11,546 nt of DNA from an uncultured Ruminococcus sp. (GTDB taxonomy: Bacteria > Bacillota > Clostridia > Oscillospirales > Ruminococcaceae): assembly GCA_947176565.1 (NCBI GenBank), contig CAMWRC010000017.1, positions 1 through 11,546 of the forward strand. The letters run 5' to 3'. Position 1 is the stretch's first letter. Every line of letters begins with the position of its first letter. Under the pieces are notes generated by a model that was not told where the DNA came from, made no database searches, and worked only from the letters and a program-made list of their open reading frames with translations. This document shows, piece after piece, positions 7,490-11,546 of the stretch. The translations under genes and the position numbers were made by a program.

Positions 7490-8662
7490 GTGAAAAAAAA
7501 TTTTATTAAAAAAGTGGCAGCAGGTATACTTTCCGCAATGCTGCTGGGATTATTCGGGGTTGCCGGATATTATTCCTCACATCTTCCCGACAGCGTTACC
7601 ACAGAGACAGGAGCAGTGCATTTCGGAGCGTATCCCAAGCTTACAGCGGATTATATATCAGAGGATAAGGCGGCAGTTTCGCTTATGGGAGCTATACCGG
7701 TGAAAAGCGTAACAGTGAACTGCGAAGAAGCTCCGACGCTTATTGCAGGCGGAAATCCGTTTGGAATAAAGCTTCTCATGGAGGGCGTAATGGTTACAGG
7801 AGTGGGTGAAGTTGACGGAAAATCCAGTCCTGCCGAAGATGCCGGAATAATGCTCGGAGATGTCATAACTCATGCAGATGATACTCCGCTTGCATCAAAT
7901 ACTGATTTACAGCGGATAATAAGCGAAAGCGGCGGCAGAGATATTGACCTTGATATAAACCGTTCCGGAGAGCATATGACAGCGGTGCTGAAGCCGGTGT
8001 ATTCCGAGAAAAGCTCCACATACAAAGGCGGAATGTGGGTTCGTGACAGTATAGCCGGTATAGGAACTATGACATTCATAGACGCAGCTACAGGACGTTT
8101 TGCAGGACTCGGACACCCTGTATGCGACAGCGATACGGGAGAGATGATACCGATTCAGAGCGGTGAAGCAGTTCCTGTGAAAATTACAGAGGCAAGAAAA
8201 GGCGAACCGAGCCGACCGGGTGAACTCCATGGGCAGTTTTCGGGTTCTAACGTATACGGAACGCTGAATATGAACAGCGGCTGCGGAGTTTTCGGAACTC
8301 TTACAGAAACGGCAGTCGAAAAGCTTGCGGACAGCGGAACGGCTTACAAAATGGGCTATCGTCAGGATATACAGATAGGAAGCGCATATATTCTTGCTAC
8401 GGTATCGGGTAAGAGTCCGAAAAAATATGAAGTTCAGATAGAAGCGGTTGATTACAACAGCCGTGAGCTTTCAAAAAATATGATAATACGGATAACTGAC
8501 GAGGAATTAATAAAATCCACGGGCGGAATTGTGCAGGGAATGAGCGGAAGTCCGATAATACAGAATGACCGGCTTATCGGAGCGGTTACTCATGTATTTG
8601 TGGCTGACCCTACGCGCGGCTACGGAGTTTTTGCAGAAAATATGTATAACAGCATGGATTAG
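7490..8662 (+). CDS. spoIVB: SpoIVB-type sporulation serine peptidase (S55) with PDZ domain
   Basis: In Bacillus, SpoIVB is secreted from the forespore into the intermembrane space, where it cleaves SpoIVFA and so releases the SpoIVFB protease that processes pro-sigma-K. This 390-residue protein has an N-terminal membrane anchor (about 9-28), a PDZ domain (about 95-165) and a C-terminal S55 peptidase domain (about 180-388). The catalytic residues known from B. subtilis (H236, D363, S378 and T393, recalled from memory) have counterparts in matching motifs at nearly the same spacing: H209 in GLGHP, D337 in ITDEE, S352 in GMSGSP and T367 in AVTHV. The enzyme therefore looks intact. The start is GTG at 7490, seven bases after GGAAAGGGG. 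The B. subtilis protein is somewhat longer (about 426 residues). It stands alone, flanked by terminators, without recN or spo0A alongside. Confidence 0.93.
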   Translation: MKKNFIKKVAAGILSAMLLGLFGVAGYYSSHLPDSVTTETGAVHFGAYPKLTADYISEDKAAVSLMGAIPVKSVTVNCEEAPTLIAGGNPFGIKLLMEGVMVTGVGEVDGKSSPAEDAGIMLGDVITHADDTPLASNTDLQRIISESGGRDIDLDINRSGEHMTAVLKPVYSEKSSTYKGGMWVRDSIAGIGTMTFIDAATGRFAGLGHPVCDSDTGEMIPIQSGEAVPVKITEARKGEPSRPGELHGQFSGSNVYGTLNMNSGCGVFGTLTETAVEKLADSGTAYKMGYRQDIQIGSAYILATVSGKSPKKYEVQIEAVDYNSRELSKNMIIRITDEELIKSTGGIVQGMSGSPIIQNDRLIGAVTHVFVADPTRGYGVFAENMYNSMD

Positions 8663-8692
8663 AAAATTATATCTGTTAAAAATCGGGAATAT

Positions 8693-8736
8693 GAAAAAAT
8701 AAGGGCTGACACAGGAACAAAGACCTGCATCAGCCC
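8693..8736 (-). terminator. Intrinsic terminator of ptsH (reads on the minus strand)
   Basis: GGGCTGA (8703-8709) pairs with TCAGCCC (8730-8736). A 2x2 CA/CA internal loop follows, then CAGG (8712-8715) pairs with CCTG (8724-8727). On the minus strand the stem is followed by TTATTTTTT (8702-8694), the T-run expected of a rho-independent terminator. It begins 22 bases after the ptsH stop. No T-run follows on the plus strand, so it is not a clear terminator for the convergent spoIVB. Confidence 0.85.
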
Positions 8737-8758
8737 AATTAGCTGGCATAGTGATAGT

Positions 8759-9031
8759 TTATCTGTTTTCCTCGCTGAAACCGCTGTCAACAAGTTCAAT
8801 AAGAGCGTCTACAGCAGCTCTTTCATCTGAGCCGTCAGCAATAATTTTCACATTAGTTCCGCCAACGATACCGAGTGAAAGGATTCCGAGGAGGCTCTTG
8901 GCGTTTACTCTGCGTTCTTCCTTTTCAATCCAGATTGAGGACTTGAACTCGTTAGCTTTCTGAATGAAGAAAGTAGCAGGTCTTGCGTGAAGACCAACCT
9001 GATTTTTTACCAATACTTCTCTGACAAACAT
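8759..9031 (-). CDS. ptsH: Phosphocarrier protein HPr of the PTS sugar system
   Basis: Small cytoplasmic phosphocarrier that takes phosphate from enzyme I (PtsI) at a histidine and passes it to sugar-specific IIA proteins. In Firmicutes it is also phosphorylated on Ser46 by HPr kinase to drive CcpA catabolite control. The 90-residue chain carries the active-site motif GLHARPA with His15, and NAKSLLG with Ser46. Both land on canonical numbering if translation begins at the ATG at 9031. A TTG two codons upstream (9037) is in frame, but AGGAGAG at 9044-9038 is spaced for the ATG. The presence of His15 distinguishes it from the HPr-like regulator Crh. It stands alone, with its own promoter and terminator; no ptsI follows it in the window. 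It could serve mainly in regulation if the strain has few PTS permeases, but that cannot be judged here. Confidence 0.95.
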   Translation of the reverse strand: MFVREVLVKNQVGLHARPATFFIQKANEFKSSIWIEKEERRVNAKSLLGILSLGIVGGTNVKIIADGSDERAAVDALIELVDSGFSEENR

Positions 9032-9037
9032 ATACAA

Positions 9038-9044
9038 CTCTCCT
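9038..9044 (-). promoter_or_regulatory. Ribosome binding site of ptsH
   Basis: On the minus strand AGGAGAG is followed by six bases (TTGTAT) and the ATG at 9031. The spacing decides for this ATG over the in-frame TTG at 9037, which would directly abut the site. Confidence 0.75.
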
Positions 9045-9057
9045 ATCTCTGTAATGG

Positions 9058-9074
9058 CGTACTGTATCAGTACG
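9058..9074 (-). promoter_or_regulatory. Perfect inverted repeat in the ptsH leader
   Basis: CGTACTG and CAGTACG, a perfect 7-base-pair palindrome around TAT, lie between the ptsH promoter and its ribosome binding site, about 27-43 bases downstream of the predicted transcription start. It could be an RNA hairpin or a dyad operator. It has no T-run after it. No known riboswitch or cre site is recognised in it. Confidence 0.5.
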
Positions 9075-9107
9075 TCTCATGCAAATATTTTTCAATTGCT
9101 GTAATAT

Positions 9108-9136
9108 ATTATACATTCATTTTTCAACATAGTCAA
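9108..9136 (-). promoter_or_regulatory. ptsH: Sigma-A promoter of ptsH
   Basis: On the minus strand, TTGACT (9136-9131) and TATAAT (9113-9108) are separated by exactly 17 bases. This is a near-consensus vegetative promoter with one mismatch at -35. Transcription should start near 9101 and give a leader of about 70 bases before the ptsH ATG. High constitutive expression would suit HPr. Confidence 0.88.
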
Positions 9137-9335
9137 CGGATTTTTGAGTTAAAAACGAGACTTTGACGAATTTTCTACATTTAAGTGCAATGAATGGAGA
9201 AAAACACGGCTGACCTTGTGAATATTCACTACACCATATATGAATAAATCATGAACAGAATATTAGTAAACTTCCATAGTTTTTAGCGGCAAAATATGTA
9301 GAATATACCCAAATCAAAATTCCGGATAAACTATA
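9137..9335. other. Noncoding spacer between trmD and ptsH
   Basis: AT-rich stretch with no convincing coding frame, tRNA or intrinsic terminator for trmD. The visible structure is a 12-base perfect palindrome GTGAATATTCAC at 9218-9229. There is also an 8-base inverted pair, TTCTACAT at 9173-9180 and ATGTAGAA at 9296-9303, too far apart to be impressive. Either could be chance in DNA of this composition. Confidence 0.5.
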
Positions 9336-10028
9336 CTAATTGGAGTTATATTTTTCATACAAATCGGGACGGCGTTCTTTTGTGAGTTCAATACTCTGTT
9401 CGTGCCGCCATGTTTCGATATTCTTATGATGACCGGAAAGCAGAACAGCCGGAACAGATTCGCCCTCCCATATTTCCGGGCGGGTGTAATGCGGATATTC
9501 AAGCAGTCCGCTGTAGATACTTTCATCAGTGAAACATACTTCATCAGAAAGAACACCGGGGCAGAGACGGGCTACTGCATCAGTAAGCACGAGAGCCGGA
9601 AGTTCTCCGCCGGTAAGAATATAATCGCCTATGGATATTTCCTCATCAACGATTTTGTCAATTACACGCTGGTCGACACCTTCATAGTGACCGCATATAA
9701 TAAGGATATTATCCATTCGGGCAAGTTCTGATACACGCTGTTCGGTGAGGATTTTACCTTTCGGAGACATATATATTGTATGCGGAACTGTTCCCATATC
9801 GGCGCATACGGCTTTATAGCAGTTATAGATTGGTTCGCACTGCATAACCATGCCCATACCGCCGCCGTATGGTGTATCGTCAACACGGCGGTGCTTATCC
9901 TGAGTATATTCCCGTATCTGCCGGCATGAAACGTTTATTTTTCCGGCTTTTCTTGCACGTCCCACGATACTTTCGCCGAGGACGGTTTCGCACATTTCCG
10001 GAAAAAGTGTTGCAATTTCTATTCTCAT
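9336..10028 (-). CDS. trmD: tRNA (guanine-37-N1) methyltransferase TrmD
   Basis: Cytoplasmic SPOUT-class enzyme that uses S-adenosylmethionine to methylate G37 next to the anticodon, which prevents +1 frameshifting. The 230-residue protein is of normal length. It shows the N-terminal MRIEIATLFPEM start, the DDTPYGGGMGM stretch at 50-60, the SAM-binding knot around CGHYEGVDQRV (112-122), SIGDYILTGGE (132-142), Arg154, and the LLEYPHYTRP segment (175-184). Asp168, just before this last segment, probably corresponds to the catalytic aspartate of E. coli TrmD (position recalled from memory). The ATG at 10028 overlaps the rimM stop by one base (TGATG), with GGAGGG 12 bases upstream inside rimM. 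It is last in its operon; the rplS gene that often follows is replaced by spacer and then ptsH. No clear terminator was found after it. Confidence 0.97.
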   Translation of the reverse strand: MRIEIATLFPEMCETVLGESIVGRARKAGKINVSCRQIREYTQDKHRRVDDTPYGGGMGMVMQCEPIYNCYKAVCADMGTVPHTIYMSPKGKILTEQRVSELARMDNILIICGHYEGVDQRVIDKIVDEEISIGDYILTGGELPALVLTDAVARLCPGVLSDEVCFTDESIYSGLLEYPHYTRPEIWEGESVPAVLLSGHHKNIETWRHEQSIELTKERRPDLYEKYNSN

Positions 10029-10528
10029 CAGTCAAACAATCCCTCCAGCGGTCTTATTATCATGATATTATCATCAATATCTGTTGATATAACAACATCG
10101 GGAATAGCAGGTACAAGATATTCCCTGTCGCCTTTGATAACATAGACATCATTTGCGCCGTTCTGGAGTACGTCTGTGATTTTTCCATAGATAAATTCAC
10201 TGTCAGCGTCTTTGACTTCCATACCGATTAAATCCTGTATGAAATAGGTATCCTCATCGAGTTCGAGGTCATCGCGGTGCATGAAAAGCACCTTATTGCG
10301 GAGCTTTTCGGCTTCCTCAACAGTATTTACGCCCTCTATTTTTGCGATTATCATATTCTTGAAAACACGGCTCTTTTCGATAAATATTTCATTGTGATTC
10401 TTGCCGATAAAAAGCCTTTCAAATTCGCACAGCAATTCAGAGGAATCAGTGTATGGCATGATTTTGACTTCGCCGCGTATGCCGTGAGTAGTAACGATTT
10501 TTCCTGCTTCCAGATATTCTTTTTTCAT
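10028..10528 (-). CDS. rimM: Ribosome maturation factor RimM
   Basis: Assembly factor for the 30S subunit that binds ribosomal protein S19 and helps mature the head domain of 16S rRNA. The 166-residue protein has the usual two parts. The N-terminal beta-barrel opens with the signature EAGKIVTTHGIRGEVKI (about 7-23). A C-terminal PRC-barrel begins near the DLIGMEV segment and contains GKITDVLQNGANDVYVI and the typical LVPAIPDVV and final PLEGLFD motifs. Length is normal. GGAG precedes the ATG by about ten bases. It overlaps the upstream hydrolase gene by four bases (ATGA) and the downstream trmD by one, so the three are probably translationally coupled. The rimM-trmD pairing is common across bacteria and supports both calls. 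Confidence 0.96.
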   Translation of the reverse strand: MKKEYLEAGKIVTTHGIRGEVKIMPYTDSSELLCEFERLFIGKNHNEIFIEKSRVFKNMIIAKIEGVNTVEEAEKLRNKVLFMHRDDLELDEDTYFIQDLIGMEVKDADSEFIYGKITDVLQNGANDVYVIKGDREYLVPAIPDVVISTDIDDNIMIIRPLEGLFD

Positions 10529-11028
10529 TTTATCAATTCTCCGAAAAATTCTTTTAGCGGAAGTGTTGCTCCCGAATGTTTACCGTCAGGAATGACAGTA
10601 CAGTTTCTGATAATTTTCATTGTTACATTTTCGTGATAGTTTATAACTTCGTCCTGACCGCCTATTATTGCATATGTTTTTTCAGGGTCTGCTGAAAAAT
10701 CATTGAAAAAGTTTACAAGAGATATATATCCGTTGTAGCCGAGTTCAGGGAGAGTAATTTCCGGCATAAGGCACGGATTGACAAGTATAACAGGAACGCT
10801 GTTTTCTGCTGATACAAGAAGTGCAAAAGCTCCGCCTAAACTTGTTCCGACGATATAATCAGGCATATTTTCTGTGAATATTTTTCGCAGATTATCGAGG
10901 ATATTTTCAAATGATTCCGTGTCGTAGTCAATCTGCGGGGAAATCACATCGAATCCCATTTCTTTCAGCACAAGACAGGCGGAATTTTCCACACTGCCTT
11001 TGTAGCCGTGTATGTTGAGTATTTTCAT
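10525..11028 (-). CDS. YqiA/UPF0227-like alpha/beta hydrolase (putative esterase)
   Basis: Small single-domain alpha/beta-fold hydrolase of 167 residues, similar in layout to the YqiA/YcfP (UPF0227) esterase family. It has an N-terminal strand ending in N-I-H-G-Y (5-9, probable oxyanion loop). The nucleophile elbow is GTSLGG with Ser63. Asp126 lies in GGQDEV and His151 in DGKHSG, so a full Ser-Asp-His triad is visible. There is no signal peptide, so it should act in the cytoplasm. E. coli YqiA hydrolyses short acyl esters in vitro; the natural substrate is unknown. AAGGA precedes the ATG. It starts 21 bases after the XRE gene stop and its end overlaps rimM by four bases (ATGA), so it is translated as part of the rimM-trmD operon. 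A link to translation is suggested only by position. Confidence 0.82.
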   Translation of the reverse strand: MKILNIHGYKGSVENSACLVLKEMGFDVISPQIDYDTESFENILDNLRKIFTENMPDYIVGTSLGGAFALLVSAENSVPVILVNPCLMPEITLPELGYNGYISLVNFFNDFSADPEKTYAIIGGQDEVINYHENVTMKIIRNCTVIPDGKHSGATLPLKEFFGELIK

Positions 11029-11049
11029 AATAAATCCTTTTTTTAGTGA

Positions 11050-11546
11050 TTATTTTGTCATGACATGTTTGCAGTATGTTGATTTTCCGCATTTCGGACA
11101 TCTGAGTTTTCTTTTGGTAGGGGTATGAGGGCTCATGATATATGTTCCAAATTCAGGAACAAAACGGTGATGGCACTCCTTACATTCAAATGCACCGGCT
11201 TCTCTGTCAAGAATACAGGCTATAATAATACCGCCTGCCATTACTGTAACAGCGGTTGCGATAAGCAGAACTCTTGTCCATACAGCCATTTCAAATGTAC
11301 CTGCTACTACAATCAGAGCAATAGCCGGCATAATTGTCAGTACTAATATTATTGCTGACAGAATAATTTTCTTTTTGCTTTCCTGTGCTTCATTTACTAA
11401 ATTCATCATATTTTCCTCCGCTTTTTTGATATAATTTTCCTGTGGGATTCTTTCGCCTGTAAGCAATTCATTTACATTGATTTCAAGTGCTTCACATAGC
11501 GGTAACATAAGTGAAATTTCCGGCATACCCTTGCCCGTCTCCCATT
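11050..11546 (-). CDS. XRE-family regulator with two membrane helices and a zinc ribbon (5' end outside window)
   Basis: Partial gene: the reading frame stays open to the window edge, and the first visible codons give W-E-T-G-K-G-M-P-E-I-S. This matches the end of an XRE/Cro helix-turn-helix domain (the usual S-K-W-E-x-G-K-x-x-P-D-I-S). The ATG at 11526 is therefore internal, and about 40-50 residues should lie beyond the edge. Counting from that internal Met: the end of the DNA-binding domain through N-E-L-L-T-G-E (19-25), a charged linker, two hydrophobic segments (about 53-76 and 83-104), then a C-terminal zinc ribbon with Cys115-x-x-Cys118 and Cys143-x-x-Cys146. A membrane-tied regulator sensing an envelope or metal signal is plausible but inferred. 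The esterase, rimM and trmD follow closely on the same strand. Confidence 0.85.
   Translation of the reverse strand, partial: WETGKGMPEISLMLPLCEALEINVNELLTGERIPQENYIKKAEENMMNLVNEAQESKKKIILSAIILVLTIMPAIALIVVAGTFEMAVWTRVLLIATAVTVMAGGIIIACILDREAGAFECKECHHRFVPEFGTYIMSPHTPTKRKLRCPKCGKSTYCKHVMTK

Noticed and set aside
8751..8963. 70-codon plus-strand open frame over ptsH
   Set aside because: Exact antisense of the conserved HPr coding sequence, Ser/Leu-rich, no ribosome binding site evidence.
9163..9191. TTGACG on the plus strand in the trmD-ptsH spacer as a promoter -35
   Set aside because: The bases 17 downstream (TGCAAT) are a poor -10 and no plus-strand gene follows.
10277..10636. 119-codon plus-strand open frame across the rimM/hydrolase junction
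   Set aside because: Antisense to two well-supported, overlapping genes; no motif.

Overview
The window looks like a chromosomal segment of a Gram-positive, anaerobic, spore-lineage Firmicute (Clostridia, most like Ruminococcus/Oscillospiraceae). This rests on a SpoIVB sporulation protease, a Gram-positive-type HPr with both His15 and Ser46, a lipoprotein sugar-binding protein, AT-rich intergenic DNA and strong AGGAGG-like ribosome binding sites. The genus is an inference from protein style, not from a marker gene.

Region 1 (110-7289, + strand) is a tightly packed five-gene operon closed by a strong intrinsic terminator. It holds two MalF/MalG-type sugar ABC permeases, a long HlyD/MacA-like membrane fusion protein, a small membrane-anchored protein with a MacB-like periplasmic core but no FtsX transport domain, and an 814-residue lipoprotein. 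That lipoprotein joins a probable beta-propeller-like N-terminal half to a classical extracellular solute-binding half. No ATPase is encoded in the visible part. The mix of an importer (permeases plus binding protein) with two exporter-type extracytoplasmic parts (adaptor and MacB core) is the most unusual thing here.

Region 2 (7290-8662, + strand) is a monocistronic-looking spoIVB gene. It has a possible sigma-G/sigma-F-like promoter and a perfect hairpin in its leader. The recN and spo0A neighbours common in other Firmicutes are absent.

Region 3 (8693-9136, - strand) is a complete single-gene transcription unit for HPr (ptsH): a near-consensus sigma-A promoter, a short leader with a perfect inverted repeat, the gene, and an intrinsic terminator that faces spoIVB.

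Region 4 (9336-11546, - strand) is an operon read toward lower coordinates: an XRE regulator with two membrane helices and a C-terminal zinc ribbon (its start lies beyond the window), a small YqiA/UPF0227-like alpha/beta hydrolase, rimM (16S rRNA processing) and trmD (tRNA m1G37 methyltransferase). The last three overlap by 1-4 bases and are probably translationally coupled. The usual rpsP and rplS partners are not visible.

No tRNA, rRNA, CRISPR array, insertion sequence or prophage signal was seen.
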